From: Streptomyces guryensis
GTDB lineage: Bacteria > Actinomycetota > Actinomycetes > Streptomycetales > Streptomycetaceae
Assembly: GCF_021261325.1 (NCBI RefSeq)
Contig: NZ_JAJSBI010000016.1
Location: 160,270-224,269 of the forward strand
DNA: 64,000 nt
Direction: 5' to 3'
The stretch's first letter is position 1, and every line of letters begins with the position of its first letter. Position numbers and translations under genes: made by a program. Below the pieces are notes generated by a model, which searched no databases, was not told the DNA's origin, and saw only the letters and a list, made by a program, of their open reading frames with translations. Below are positions 1-8,785 of this stretch, in pieces.

Positions 1-5
1 AGTGC

Positions 6-707
6 ATGACCACTCCGGGCCGGGGGTTGCACGGCCATGTACTGGACTCCCTCGGCCCCGCGATCACCGCGGGCGAGTACCCGCCGGGCAGCGTTCTGCG
101 CACCGACGAGCTCGCCCAGCGCTTCGACGTGTCACGCTCGGTGATGCGCGAGGCGGTCCGGGTGCTCGAATCCATGCGCCTGGTCGAGTCGCGCCGGCGA
201 GTCGGTGTGACCGTGCGCCCGAAGGCCGAGTGGAACGTCTACGACCCGCAGGTCATCCGCTGGCGGCTGGCCGGCGCCGACCGCCCCCACCAGCTGCGCT
301 CACTGACCGTCCTGCGCTCGGCCGTCGAGCCGGTCGCCGCGGGCCTCGCCGCCAGACACGCCTCCGCCGCTCAGTGCGCCGAACTCACCGAGTGTGCGAT
401 CGGCATGGTCGCCAACTCCCGAGGTCACAAGCTGGAGGAGTACCTCGTCCACGACATGGCCTTCCACCGGGTGATCCTCGTGGCGTCCGGCAACGAGATG
501 TTCGCCCGGCTCGGTGACGTCGTCGCCGAGGTCCTCGCGGGCCGCACCCACCACGAGGTCATGTTCGAGGACCCCGACCCGGCCGCCGTCACCCTGCACG
601 TCCAGGTCGCCGAGGCGGTCCGCGAGGGCGACGCGGCCCGCGCGGAGAAGCTGACCCGGGAGATCACGGTGGGCGCGCTGCAGGAGCTGGACATCCTGGC
701 GTCTTAG
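6..707 (+). CDS. FadR-subfamily GntR transcriptional regulator
   Basis: A 233-residue cytoplasmic DNA-binding regulator. Residues 10-75 form a GntR winged helix-turn-helix (LAQRFDVSRSVMREAVRVLE), and residues 95-225 form an all-helical FCD ligand-binding domain (HDMAFHRVILVASGNEMF, where the D and H residues normally bind metal or a carboxylate ligand). The FCD domain places it in the FadR group, whose members usually respond to sugar acids or other small carboxylates. The ATG lies only 6 bases inside the window, so the promoter and any upstream operon are not visible; the N-terminus looks complete for the family. The gene is convergent with the YchJ gene, with only 10 bp between their stops. 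In related Streptomyces a similar regulator sits beside gluconate-use genes, so gluconate control is a guess. The family is certain; the ligand is unknown. Confidence 0.88.
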   Translation: MTTPGRGLHGHVLDSLGPAITAGEYPPGSVLRTDELAQRFDVSRSVMREAVRVLESMRLVESRRRVGVTVRPKAEWNVYDPQVIRWRLAGADRPHQLRSLTVLRSAVEPVAAGLAARHASAAQCAELTECAIGMVANSRGHKLEEYLVHDMAFHRVILVASGNEMFARLGDVVAEVLAGRTHHEVMFEDPDPAAVTLHVQVAEAVREGDAARAEKLTREITVGALQELDILAS

Positions 708-717
708 GCCCAGCTGG

Positions 718-1191
718 TCACGCCTCGGGGAACTCCCCGTCCACGTACACCCACGCCCCCTCGATCCTCCCCCAGCCTCCGGCCGGGGGTACCCCCGTCT
801 CGCTTCGCTCGAACCGGCTGCGTTCCAGCAGTGAGCCGCCCTCGTACGAGGCGCGGAAGGTCACCGTGCCCGTGCCGTGGAAGGCCGAGCCGTCGGTGGT
901 GTCGAGGATCTCCAGACCCGTCCAGCGCATGCCCGGGTCGAGTTTGAGCGTCGCCGGGCGGGTACCCGGATGCCAAGTCCTCAGCAGGTACTGATCGTTG
1001 AGCTTCACGAAAGCGCTGTAGCGCGAACGCATCAGTGCTTCGGCGGTGGGCGCGGCTGCCTCACCCCGGTGGAATCGGCCACAGCATGCGTCGTACGTCT
1101 CCGCAAGACCGCAAGGGCAGGAGGGCTTGTGGACTGGGGCGGAGCCGTGCTGCCGCCGGGATTGCGAGGTACGTCGGGACATGCGCTCCAT
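718..1191 (-). CDS. YchJ-family SEC-C motif protein
   Basis: A 157-residue small cytoplasmic protein. Near residues 24-40 it has the Cys-rich pattern CPCG...YDACCGRFH, a SEC-C-type zinc-binding motif, followed by the YchJ (UPF0225) signature EALMRSRYSAFVKLNDQYLLRTWHP and an NTF2-like C-terminal half. The biochemical role of YchJ proteins is not known; the SEC-C knuckle in SecA contacts SecB and ribosomes, but nothing here shows that. The start could also be the ATG at 1182, three codons in, which has a GGAG just ahead. It is divergent from the injection-system cluster and convergent with the regulator at the left edge, and probably belongs to the ordinary chromosomal background rather than to the cluster. 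Confidence 0.82.
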   Translation of the reverse strand: MERMSRRTSQSRRQHGSAPVHKPSCPCGLAETYDACCGRFHRGEAAAPTAEALMRSRYSAFVKLNDQYLLRTWHPGTRPATLKLDPGMRWTGLEILDTTDGSAFHGTGTVTFRASYEGGSLLERSRFERSETGVPPAGGWGRIEGAWVYVDGEFPEA

Positions 1192-1555
1192 TCTGCTGCA
1201 CCAGAGGCTGTGTGGAATATGTGAAGCGCCTGATCCGACACGCGCACATCCGGTGTGAGTCGTGCGCGCCCACGTTCATCGAACCTCCTTTCGGGCTGGC
1301 GTGAAGACGCCTTGCTCCCGCCACGGCCAACTCACAGGCTGGCAGGAGCACTTGAGCATCAGGAGTCACAAGCGTGCGTGCTTGACCCGGGCGGCCGTCC
1401 GTCCGGGGCACTGACGGGGGAAGCTGATACGGGGTGTGCGGACCGGCGCGGCAAGGGCGCGCCGGGGGACTGCTGCGCTCCGTCGTGTCGAAACCTCTCC
1501 TTTCTGCCGCCTCTTGGTGCCTTTGACCGGTGCCTGAGTAGGGATAGGAGGGGGA
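1192..1555. other. Intergenic region upstream of the eCIS cluster
   Basis: A 364-bp stretch without a convincing gene between the divergent YchJ gene and the sheath gene. It must carry the promoter of the injection-system operon, but I see no strong -35/-10 pair. There is a clean ribosome binding site (AGGAGGGG at 1547-1554) directly before the sheath ATG. A TTGACC at 1522-1527 with GATAGG at 1544-1549 overlaps that site and is unlikely to be the real promoter. Confidence 0.6.
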
Positions 1556-3418
1556 ATGCCGACGAATGCCGCGGCCGCCAGGCCGACGTATCCGGGCGTC
1601 TACGTCGAAGAGCTTCCCAGCAGCACCCGCGCCATCTCCGCCGTGACCACTTCGGTGACCGCATTCGTGGGGCACACCCGGCGCGGCCCGCTGAACGAAC
1701 CGGTGCGCGTCACCGGTTTCGCCGACTTCGAGCGGCGCTTCGGCGGGCTGAGCGCCCAGAGCCCGCTCGCCTACGCCGTCCACCAGTTCTTCGGCAACGG
1801 CGGATCGGTCGCCGTGATCGTCCGGGTCGCCAAGGCCGGCAGCGGCAAGGCCTCATGTGTCGCCCTGGAGTCCACCGAGGGGCACAGCGAGAGCCGTGTC
1901 CTGGAGGTCCACGCCAAGGAACCCGGCGTGTGGGGCAACGGCCTGCGCGTCGCCGTCGACTACGACACACCGGACTGCGAAGCCACCTTCAACCTGCGGG
2001 TCTACGACGCCAAGGGCGACGCCCGCGAGAGCTTCACCGGCCTGTCCATGGACGCCGGCAGCGGGACCTACGCACCCACCGTGGTCAACGCCGGGTCGCG
2101 GCTCATCCGCGTCGAGGCCGTCGGCGAGGGCCGCCCCGACCCGTCCGGCACCGTCTCCAAGCCGTTCGGCCACGAACTGCCCGACCTCGCCGTCGACCTG
2201 ACGGTGAAGATCGGCGACGTGGAGCGCGAGTTCAAGCTCTACGACCCCGACTGCGACGGCGAAGCCCCGTCCTCCGTGGCCGAGCTGGCGCTGCTTCTGG
2301 AGCGCAAGCTGCGGGCGCTGCCCGACGCGCCCGGCAAGCACGCCTTCGCCGGCGTCGAGGTCACCGCCTTCGGCCGCCGCGTCCAGGTGGTCGCCGGTTC
2401 CACCGACCCCGAGGACGTCGTCCGCTTCCTCGGCGAGTGCGCCAACGACCTGGGCCTGGAGGCCTCGGTCAACCCGCCGGTGTTCCCGCTGGAGGGCGGC
2501 GAGGACGGCGAGGCCCCCGGCCCGCGCGACCTCATCGGCTCCGAGGCCGCCAAGACCGGCATCCAGGCGCTGCGCGGGGTGGCCGACGTCAACCTGCTGG
2601 CGCTGCCCGAGCTGGCCTCGTACGAGAAGATCGACGACGCGCTCACCGTCGTCTCCGCGGCCCAGCGGCTGTGCGAGGAGCGGCGGATCTTCCTGCTGGT
2701 CGACGCGCCCAGCACCTGGGTGAGCGTGGACAGCGCCCGAGCAGGGCTGTCCGCCTTCGATCCGGTGCGCGGCAACCACGCCGGCCTGTACTTCCCGCAC
2801 ATCCAGCTCACCGACCCGCTCACCGGGCGGCTGCGCGCCTTCCCGCCGTCCGGCGCGGTCGCCGGCGTCATCGCCCGCACCGACTCCGAGCGCGGGGTCT
2901 GGAAGGCGCCCGCCGGTACGGAGGCGCAACTCGTCGGAGTGCACTCGCTCACGGTCGACCTGACGGACCGTGAGACCGGACTGCTCAACCCGCTCGGCGT
3001 CAACTGCCTGCGCACCTTCCCGGTCACGGGGCCCCTGGTGTGGGGCGCGCGCACGCTGGAAGGCTCCGACGCCCTCGACAGCGCGTGGAAGTACGTGCCC
3101 GTGCGACGGCTCGCGCTGCATGTGGAGGAGAGCCTCCAACGCGGCCTGCAGTGGGTCGTGTTCGAGCCCAACGACGAGAGCCTGTGGCAGCAGATCCGGC
3201 TGTCCGCCTCCTCGTACCTGCACACGCTCTTCCGCCAGGGCGCCTTCCAGGGCAGCACCCCGCGCGAGGCGTACTTCGTCAAGTGCGACAGCGAGACCAC
3301 GACGGACGAGGACGCGGCGAACGGCGTCGTCAACGTGCTGGTCGGGATCGCGCCGGTGCGGCCGGCCGAGTTCGTGGTCGTCAGGATCCAGCAGACGTCC
3401 GGGCAGTTCGCTCTCTAG
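1556..3418 (+). CDS. eCIS contractile sheath protein
   Basis: A 620-residue phage-tail-sheath family protein, the main building block of the contractile outer sheath that shortens to drive the tube into a target. The N-terminus has the family signature YPGVYVEELPS...TSVTAFVGHTRRGPLNEPVRV, and residues 60-90 continue with the FGGLSAQSPLAYAVHQFFGNGG segment. The C-terminal region has WKYVPVRRL..VEESLQRGLQWVVFEPND and ends with FVVVRIQQTSGQF, all typical of sheaths in headless injection systems. The length is ordinary for a sheath with an extra surface domain (roughly residues 120-320). It is the first gene of the cluster with a strong Shine-Dalgarno sequence, and it is the only sheath gene in the window; AFP and PVC clusters carry several. 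Cytoplasmic assembly is expected because there is no signal peptide. Confidence 0.95.
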   Translation: MPTNAAAARPTYPGVYVEELPSSTRAISAVTTSVTAFVGHTRRGPLNEPVRVTGFADFERRFGGLSAQSPLAYAVHQFFGNGGSVAVIVRVAKAGSGKASCVALESTEGHSESRVLEVHAKEPGVWGNGLRVAVDYDTPDCEATFNLRVYDAKGDARESFTGLSMDAGSGTYAPTVVNAGSRLIRVEAVGEGRPDPSGTVSKPFGHELPDLAVDLTVKIGDVEREFKLYDPDCDGEAPSSVAELALLLERKLRALPDAPGKHAFAGVEVTAFGRRVQVVAGSTDPEDVVRFLGECANDLGLEASVNPPVFPLEGGEDGEAPGPRDLIGSEAAKTGIQALRGVADVNLLALPELASYEKIDDALTVVSAAQRLCEERRIFLLVDAPSTWVSVDSARAGLSAFDPVRGNHAGLYFPHIQLTDPLTGRLRAFPPSGAVAGVIARTDSERGVWKAPAGTEAQLVGVHSLTVDLTDRETGLLNPLGVNCLRTFPVTGPLVWGARTLEGSDALDSAWKYVPVRRLALHVEESLQRGLQWVVFEPNDESLWQQIRLSASSYLHTLFRQGAFQGSTPREAYFVKCDSETTTDEDAANGVVNVLVGIAPVRPAEFVVVRIQQTSGQFAL

Positions 3419-3452
3419 CGGCCCGTCAATCTCGGAGAGCTGAAGGAAATCG

Positions 3453-3977
3453 ATGGCTGAGTTCACGGTCAACGCGCATCGCTTCGACCCCTACAAGAAC
3501 TTCAAGTTCCTGGTCCTGTGGGACGGTCGGACGGTCGCCGGCATCAGCAAGATCAGTCCGCTGAAGCGGACCACCGAGGTCGTCAAGCACCGCAACGGCG
3601 GCGACCCCTCCTCCCCCCGCAAGTCGCCGGGCCGCTCGGAGTTCGACGGCATCACCCTCGAGCGCGGGGTCACCCACGACCCCGAGTTCGACCGCTGGGC
3701 CAACAAGGTCTGGCAGGTCGGGGCGGGTCTCGGCTCCGAGGTGTCCCTCGCGGACTTCCGCAAGGACATCGTCATCCAGGTCCTCAACGAGGCCGGCCAG
3801 GTCGCCGTCTCGCACAAGCTCTACCGGACCTGGCCCAGCGAGTACCAGGTCCTCGGCGAGCTGGACGCCAACGCCAACGCGGTGGCCATCCAGTCGCTGA
3901 AGCTCGAGTGCGAGGGCTGGGAGCGGGACTACGAGGTTCCCGAGCCGGAGGAACCATCGTTCCTCAACCCGGCATGA
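3453..3977 (+). CDS. eCIS inner tube protein (T4 gp19-like)
   Basis: A 174-residue tail-tube protein that should stack as hexameric rings to form the inner tube that carries cargo. The sequence has the family pattern: N-terminal NFKFLVLWDGRTVAGISKIS, then RTTEVVKHRNGG, a central DGITLERGVTHDPEFDRWANKVW, and C-terminal strands with LYRTWPSEYQVLGELDANANAVAIQSLKLECEGWERD. The length is a little above the usual 145-165 residues because of the proline/glutamate tail EVPEPEEPSF. It lies 34 bp after the sheath stop with a GAAGGAAA-type Shine-Dalgarno sequence; sheath followed by tube is the standard order. No second gp19-type gene is visible in the cluster, so this protein probably forms the whole tube. 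Confidence 0.94.
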   Translation: MAEFTVNAHRFDPYKNFKFLVLWDGRTVAGISKISPLKRTTEVVKHRNGGDPSSPRKSPGRSEFDGITLERGVTHDPEFDRWANKVWQVGAGLGSEVSLADFRKDIVIQVLNEAGQVAVSHKLYRTWPSEYQVLGELDANANAVAIQSLKLECEGWERDYEVPEPEEPSFLNPA

Positions 3978-4009
3978 CCCGGGGGTAGTTGAGGGAAACG
4001 GGGAGGGAC

Positions 4010-4738
4010 ATGGCGATCACCGGGGCGGCCGGACTGCTGGCCGCCTGGGAGGCCGGGCTCGGGGAGGCACCGGTCGGACGGGCTCTGCTGCTGCACCGCA
4101 CGGCACGGCCCGACCTCGACGCCGGAAGGCTGCCGCAGCTTCCGGTGGGCGAGCGCGAGGCGGACCTGTTCGCGCTGCGCCGGGCGCTGTTCGGCGAGCG
4201 GATGCAGGTGCGGCTCGAGTGCGCCGCGTGCGGGGCGGACATGGAGTTCGAGCTGGACGCGGGGGAGCTCGCGGGCTCGCTCGGCTCTTCGGAGGACTCG
4301 GTCGTACGGGTCCGACAGGACGGCTGGGACGTCGAGTTCAGGCTGCCCGGGGTCGCCGACCTGCACGCCGCTGCCCGGGCGGCCGACCCGCGTACGGCGC
4401 TGCTCGCCCGGTGCCTGGTCTCGGCGGTGCACGACGGGACGGCCGCGGCGGCGGGGGAGTTGCCCGTGCCGGTGCAGCGCCGGATCGCCGAAGCCGTCGA
4501 GGCCGCCGACCCGGGCGCCGACCTGGTCATCGACGTCGCCTGCCCCGACTGCGGCGAGGCCACCCGGGCCGAGCTCGATATCGCTTCCTACCTGTGGACC
4601 GAACTGGACGCCTGGGCACGGGACGTGCTCCTCGACGTCCATCTGCTCGCCACCGCCTACGGCTGGAGCGAGCCGGAGATCCTGGCGCTCAGCCCGACGA
4701 GGCGCCGCTACTACCTGGAGCTGTGTGCGGATGCCTGA
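4010..4738 (+). CDS. Zinc-ribbon-like eCIS protein, possibly hub assembly chaperone-like
   Basis: A 242-residue protein conserved in position directly after the tube gene in several phage-tail-like clusters. It has two CxxC pairs, CAAC near residue 71 and CPDC near residue 179, able to form one zinc site, with alpha-helical flanks. The C-terminus (YLWTELDAWARDVLLDVHLLATAYGWSEPEILALSPTRR) resembles the C-terminal part of T4-type baseplate hub assembly chaperones (gp26/gp51 family). I place the start at the ATG at 4010; a TTG at 3989 gives seven more residues and cannot be excluded, because the GGGAGGG before the ATG is unusually close. The ORF overlaps the next gene. The chaperone role is an inference from weak resemblance and gene position. 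Confidence 0.7.
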   Translation: MAITGAAGLLAAWEAGLGEAPVGRALLLHRTARPDLDAGRLPQLPVGEREADLFALRRALFGERMQVRLECAACGADMEFELDAGELAGSLGSSEDSVVRVRQDGWDVEFRLPGVADLHAAARAADPRTALLARCLVSAVHDGTAAAAGELPVPVQRRIAEAVEAADPGADLVIDVACPDCGEATRAELDIASYLWTELDAWARDVLLDVHLLATAYGWSEPEILALSPTRRRYYLELCADA

Positions 4739-5468
4739 CTCACCGGCCCCCGGGGGCGCGCCGGACCGCCCCGACTTCTTCGATCGGCTGCTCGCACGGC
4801 ACACGGCCCCGCGACCGCCCGCGGCGCGGGTACGGCCCCGGCTGCCCGGCCCGTTCGAGCGGGTCGAGGCGGTACGTGCCGCCCCGCCCGCACCGGACGA
4901 GAACGCGCTGCTGTGGCCCGCGGCCACACCGGCGGCTGCCGCACCGCCGGATGCGCCGCGACCGCCGGCCGCTCGGACGCGCACCCACACGGAACGGGAG
5001 CGGACCGTCGTACGCACCGAACGGGAGCCCGTCGACCCCCTGCCGCGTCCGTCCGAGCCGGCCCGCGCGGAGGAGCACCTGCTGCGCCCCGTCGCGCCCG
5101 TCGCGCCGGGGCTGCGGCCGCTGCCCGACACCGGGCGGCGCGCGGCCGGGCGGGCCCGTGCGGAGCAAGGAGCGTCACAGACCGCGGTGTCCGTGCCCAC
5201 CCCCCCGGGCACGGAGGCCGCCCCCCGAGCCGTGTCGGCGGCGCTGCGACCCAGCGCCGCCGACACGGCGGCGGCACGCGACGCCGTACGGCAGGCCGCG
5301 GCCCGCCGGCCCGCCCGGGGCACCGAGCAGGTGGTCCAGGTGCAGATCGGACGGCTGGAGGTGACCGCCGCCCAGGCCCCGGAAGGCGCCGGACAGCGGC
5401 GGAAGGCGGCGGACCGGCCCGGGACGGCGCTGAGCCTCGCGGACTACCTGGCCCGGGGGCGCGAGTGA
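4731..5468 (+). CDS. Proline/arginine-rich eCIS-associated protein of unknown function
   Basis: A 245-residue protein (247 if the GTG at 4725 is used) that I do not recognise. Most of it is low-complexity Pro/Ala/Arg sequence and is probably disordered. The ends look conserved: the N-terminus has PDRPDFFDRLLARH, and the last 50 residues contain VVQVQIGRLEVTAAQ followed by LSLADYLARGRE. The pattern V-x-V-x-I-G-R-L-E-V followed by LSLADYLARR recurs in small proteins of phage-tail-like clusters, suggesting a short assembly or bridging factor with two binding ends. It overlaps the preceding gene by 8 bp (ATGCCTGA), so the two are translationally coupled. No catalytic motif, signal peptide or membrane segment is visible. 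Confidence 0.66.
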   Translation: MPDSPAPGGAPDRPDFFDRLLARHTAPRPPAARVRPRLPGPFERVEAVRAAPPAPDENALLWPAATPAAAAPPDAPRPPAARTRTHTERERTVVRTEREPVDPLPRPSEPARAEEHLLRPVAPVAPGLRPLPDTGRRAAGRARAEQGASQTAVSVPTPPGTEAAPRAVSAALRPSAADTAAARDAVRQAAARRPARGTEQVVQVQIGRLEVTAAQAPEGAGQRRKAADRPGTALSLADYLARGRE

Positions 5469-5517
5469 GCCGCGACGGACACAGCAGCAGGACGAGAGGA
5501 ACCGAGGAACTGACGTC

Positions 5518-6393
5518 ATGAGCAACGCACTTGCCATCGCCCATGTCACCCAGGCTCTCGCCCTGCTGATCGAGAACAACGTGGGGCCGGAGTTCGGCGA
5601 GGCCGTCAAGGTCGAGCCGCGCAAGCCGCCCGCGGATCCGCAGCTGGAACAGCCCACCATCTCCGTGTTCCTGTACCAGGTCACGCCCAACTCCTCGCTG
5701 CGCAACAACGACCTGCCGACCCGCGCGGCCGACGGCACGCTGGTCAAGCGGCCCGCGGCGGCGCTCGACCTGCAGTATCTGATCAGCGCGTACGGCGACG
5801 AGCGGGAACTGGTCGGGCAGCGGCTGATCGGCTCCGTGGTGCGCACCCTGCACGAGATCCCCGTCCTGCCGAAGGACGTCATCGAACAGGCCGGTGAACG
5901 CCCGTATCTGGCGGGCAGCGATCTCGCGGAGGCGGCGCAGCGGGTGCGGTTCACGCCGACGGTCATGGATGTCGACGAGACGTCGAAGCTCTGGGGGATG
6001 CTCTACCAGACCCCGTACACGCTGTCGGTGGTCTACCAGGCGACGCTCGTGCTCATCGACGGCCGGGCAACCCCGGTACCGGGCAGGCCGGTCGAACGGC
6101 CCGAGGTGCGGGTGCTGCCGTTCGGGGCGCCCGGCGCGCCGGTCCCTCCGGCGGCGCAGCCGCAGGGCGAGGGGCCGTCAAGTGGCGTTGGCTCCAAGGA
6201 ACTGGTGAAGGCGGAGACCGAGGAGCCGGCCGCTCCGCCCGCCAAGAGGGCGGCGAAGGCCCCGGCGAAGGCCCCGGCAAAGGCTGTCGCCAAAGCTCCC
6301 GCACGTACGAGGAAGGCAGCCCCCCGCACCGCCAGGTCCGCGCAGACCGAAACCCGGAAAGCGGACCGCGGCGACGACGGCACGGAGAACTGA
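5518..6393 (+). CDS. DUF4255 (Pvc16-like) sheath/tube cap protein
   Basis: A 291-residue protein. Residues 1-200 match the DUF4255/Pvc16_N family: MSNALAIAHVTQALALLIEN, PTISVFLYQVTPNSSLRNND, LDLQYLISAYGDE, then SKLWGMLYQTPYTLSVVYQATLVLID. Afp16/Pvc16 proteins terminate the growing sheath-tube stack at the end far from the baseplate. The remaining 90 residues are an Ala/Lys/Pro-rich tail with repeats of the type KAPAKAPAKAVAKAPAR, much like the tails of actinobacterial histone-like proteins, and are probably disordered and strongly basic. The gene has its own ribosome binding site after a 49-bp gap. The capping role follows from the family; the function of the tail is unknown. Confidence 0.9.
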   Translation: MSNALAIAHVTQALALLIENNVGPEFGEAVKVEPRKPPADPQLEQPTISVFLYQVTPNSSLRNNDLPTRAADGTLVKRPAAALDLQYLISAYGDERELVGQRLIGSVVRTLHEIPVLPKDVIEQAGERPYLAGSDLAEAAQRVRFTPTVMDVDETSKLWGMLYQTPYTLSVVYQATLVLIDGRATPVPGRPVERPEVRVLPFGAPGAPVPPAAQPQGEGPSSGVGSKELVKAETEEPAAPPAKRAAKAPAKAPAKAVAKAPARTRKAAPRTARSAQTETRKADRGDDGTEN

Positions 6394-6398
6394 ACGGC

Positions 6399-8462
6399 AT
6401 GGAAGCGGCGGGGGCAGGTGACGGCATGGGGATGTACGAGCAGGGCGCACCCGCGGGCAGGACGACGCTGACCGCGGAGATCCGGCGCGTCCTGGCCCGC
6501 GTCGACGCCCACGCGGCCCGCGCCACGGCGCGGGCTCGGGGCGCCGCCGGGACGTCCGCGGGCCCTGACGGGTCTGGCGCCGGGGTTGTCGCGGCGCCGG
6601 GCGAGGCTGGTGCGGTCCCGGGGGAGTCCGTCGGCGAGGAGCCGAGCGCCCTCGCCTCCCTTCCCGGCCCCGGCACGGCCCCCCTCGACGCCCTCACCGC
6701 GTGCTTCAGCTTCACCTCCTTCGAGCGCGATCTCGTACTCCTCGCCGCCGCCCACGAGGTGGAACCCACGGCTGCCGCCCGGTGCGCCGCGGCCTGCGGG
6801 GACCCCGAGCGGGCGTACCCGACCTTCTCCCTCGCCCTCGCCGCCCTCGCGGAGCCGCACTGGAGCGCGCTCACGCCCGTCGCGCCGCTCAGGCGGTGGC
6901 GGATCGTCGAGCTGGACGACGAGTCACGGCTGACGACGTCCCGGCTGCGGCTGGACGAGCGGATACTGCACTTCCTGCTGGGCTCGCCCTATCTGGACGC
7001 CCGGTTGCACGGGCAGTTGCGCCGCACCCCGGTGCCGAAGGCCCTGACACCGTCGTACGACCTGGCGGCCACCCGTCTCGCCGAGGGCTGGACGAACGCG
7101 ACCGAGGCGCCGCTGGTCGAGGTCACCGGCGGCGATCTGCGCAGCCGGGCCGACATCGCGGCGGCCGCGGCCGCGCGGGCGGGCCTTGGCCTGTACTCCA
7201 TGAGCGCCGAGGACATCCCGTCCGACCCGGCCGAACGAGACCGGCTGGCCCGGCTGTGGCAGCGTGAGGCGATCCTGCTGCCCGCCGCGCTGCTCGTCGA
7301 GGCGGGCGAACTGGACCGCGACCAGCGGGCTGCGACGGACTCCTTCCTGGCCGGAGCGGCCGTACCGGTGGTGGTGTCGAGCGAGGACCCGCTGCGCTCG
7401 GAGCGCTCGTACGGGGCCCGGGTGACCGTGCCGCGGCTGGACGACGACGAGCAACTCGGCCTGTGGGCAGGCGCCTTCGAGGAGATCGGCCTGGACGAGG
7501 GTGAACTGCGCTCCCTCGTCGCCCAGTTCCAGCTGCCACCCCACGTCGTACGGTCCGCGGCCGCCGCCGTGCACCGCAGGCTGCCGCACGAGGACGAGCT
7601 GGACGCCGCCGGACTCGCCTGGCGGGCCGGGCTCGACGAAGCGCGGATCGGCATGGACGAACTCGGCCGGAGGATCGCGCCGCAGGCCGGCTGGGACGAC
7701 CTGGTGCTGCACGAGCGGCAGACCAGCGTGCTGCGCGAGATCGTCGCCCATGTGCGGCAGCGGGCAACCGTCCACCAGGAGTGGGGGTTCGCCGCCACCC
7801 TGCGCCGCGGCCTCGGGGTGACCGCCATGTTCGCGGGCGGCTCCGGCACCGGCAAGACCCTGGCTGCCGAGGTCATGGCCAACGAACTCGGCCTCGACCT
7901 GTTCGTCATCGACCTCTCGCAGGTCGTCAGCAAGTACATCGGCGAGACCGAGAAGAACCTCCGCCGGGTCTTCGACGCCGCCGAACGCGGCGGCGCGCTG
8001 CTCCTGTTCGACGAGGCCGACGCACTGTTCGGCAAGCGCAGCGAGGTCAAGGACAGCCACGACCGGTACGCCAACCTGGAGGTCAGCTATCTGCTGATGC
8101 GGATGGAGGCCTACCGCGGCCTTGCCGTCCTCACCACCAACATGAAGAACGCCCTCGACACGGCGTTCCTGCGGCGCATCCGCTTCGTCGTCGACTTCCC
8201 CTTCCCCGCCGAACACGAGCGGGCCGAGATCTGGCGGCGCGTGCTGCCCCCGCAGGCCCCGGTGAAGGACATCGACCCCGCGCTGCTCGCCCAACTCACC
8301 GTCGCCGGCGGCTCGATCCGCAACATCGCCCTGTCCGGGGCCTTCCTCGCCGCCGAGGAGGGCGACCGGCTGCAGATGCGGCACATGCTCGCCGCGGCCG
8401 GCACCGAGTACCTGAAGCTTGAGCGCTCGCTGACGCCCACGGAGGTCCGCGGATGGGTGTGA
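6399..8462 (+). CDS. eCIS AAA+ ATPase (Afp15/Pvc15-like)
   Basis: A 687-residue ATPase. The N-terminal half is a family-specific helical region and the C-terminal half is one classical AAA+ module: Walker A GGSGTGKT at residues 480-487, Walker B LLLFDEAD with D538-E539, and arginine-finger/sensor sequences LDTAFLRRIRFVVDFP. Such ATPases are universal in eCIS clusters and are thought to help assemble the particle or load cargo in the cytoplasm; they are not the contraction motor. It starts 5 bp after the DUF4255 stop with a poor Shine-Dalgarno sequence. An alternative ATG at 6426 follows a G-rich sequence. The next gene overlaps its 3' end. All catalytic motifs look intact. Confidence 0.93.
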   Translation: MEAAGAGDGMGMYEQGAPAGRTTLTAEIRRVLARVDAHAARATARARGAAGTSAGPDGSGAGVVAAPGEAGAVPGESVGEEPSALASLPGPGTAPLDALTACFSFTSFERDLVLLAAAHEVEPTAAARCAAACGDPERAYPTFSLALAALAEPHWSALTPVAPLRRWRIVELDDESRLTTSRLRLDERILHFLLGSPYLDARLHGQLRRTPVPKALTPSYDLAATRLAEGWTNATEAPLVEVTGGDLRSRADIAAAAAARAGLGLYSMSAEDIPSDPAERDRLARLWQREAILLPAALLVEAGELDRDQRAATDSFLAGAAVPVVVSSEDPLRSERSYGARVTVPRLDDDEQLGLWAGAFEEIGLDEGELRSLVAQFQLPPHVVRSAAAAVHRRLPHEDELDAAGLAWRAGLDEARIGMDELGRRIAPQAGWDDLVLHERQTSVLREIVAHVRQRATVHQEWGFAATLRRGLGVTAMFAGGSGTGKTLAAEVMANELGLDLFVIDLSQVVSKYIGETEKNLRRVFDAAERGGALLLFDEADALFGKRSEVKDSHDRYANLEVSYLLMRMEAYRGLAVLTTNMKNALDTAFLRRIRFVVDFPFPAEHERAEIWRRVLPPQAPVKDIDPALLAQLTVAGGSIRNIALSGAFLAAEEGDRLQMRHMLAAAGTEYLKLERSLTPTEVRGWV

Positions 8463-8785
8463 ACTCCTCGCCGGACCTCTCCCGGGGCCCTGCCCGCGAC
8501 CTTTCGAGGGACCGCGAACCCTCGGCGATCCGCGTCGAGATCGGGGAACTGGTGCTGGACGGCTTCCGGGCGGACCCGGAACGCGTCTCGGCCGCCTTCG
8601 AGAGCGAACTGAGCCGGCTGGTGCGCGAGCACGGGGTGCCGCTGGCCGCGAACGGTGCGCTGACCGTCGGCGCGCTGACCGGGCTGGCTCCCCTGCCCGC
8701 CGGGCTGTCCGCGCGGCGCCTCGGCCAGGAGCTGGCGCGTGCCGTGCACGAGGGGCTGAGCGGGCACGGGGAGGCGAGCCGATGA
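8453..8785 (+). CDS. Small conserved eCIS protein preceding the DUF4157 gene
   Basis: A 110-residue protein. The first 25 residues are variable and disordered. Residues 26-60 contain IRVEIGELVLDGFRADPERV and AAFESELSRLVREHGVP, a pattern seen in short proteins encoded just before DUF4157 proteins in phage-tail-like clusters. It overlaps the ATPase gene by 10 bp and the giant gene by 4 bp (ATGA), so all three are probably coupled. The amphipathic helix and size suit a chaperone or adaptor for the giant protein, but that is inference from position only. No catalytic residues, signal peptide or membrane helix are present. Confidence 0.74.
   Translation: MGVNSSPDLSRGPARDLSRDREPSAIRVEIGELVLDGFRADPERVSAAFESELSRLVREHGVPLAANGALTVGALTGLAPLPAGLSARRLGQELARAVHEGLSGHGEASR

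Noticed and set aside
1522..1549. TTGACC/GATAGG promoter for the eCIS operon
   Set aside because: It overlaps the ribosome binding site and start codon; a transcript from it would lack the strong Shine-Dalgarno sequence.
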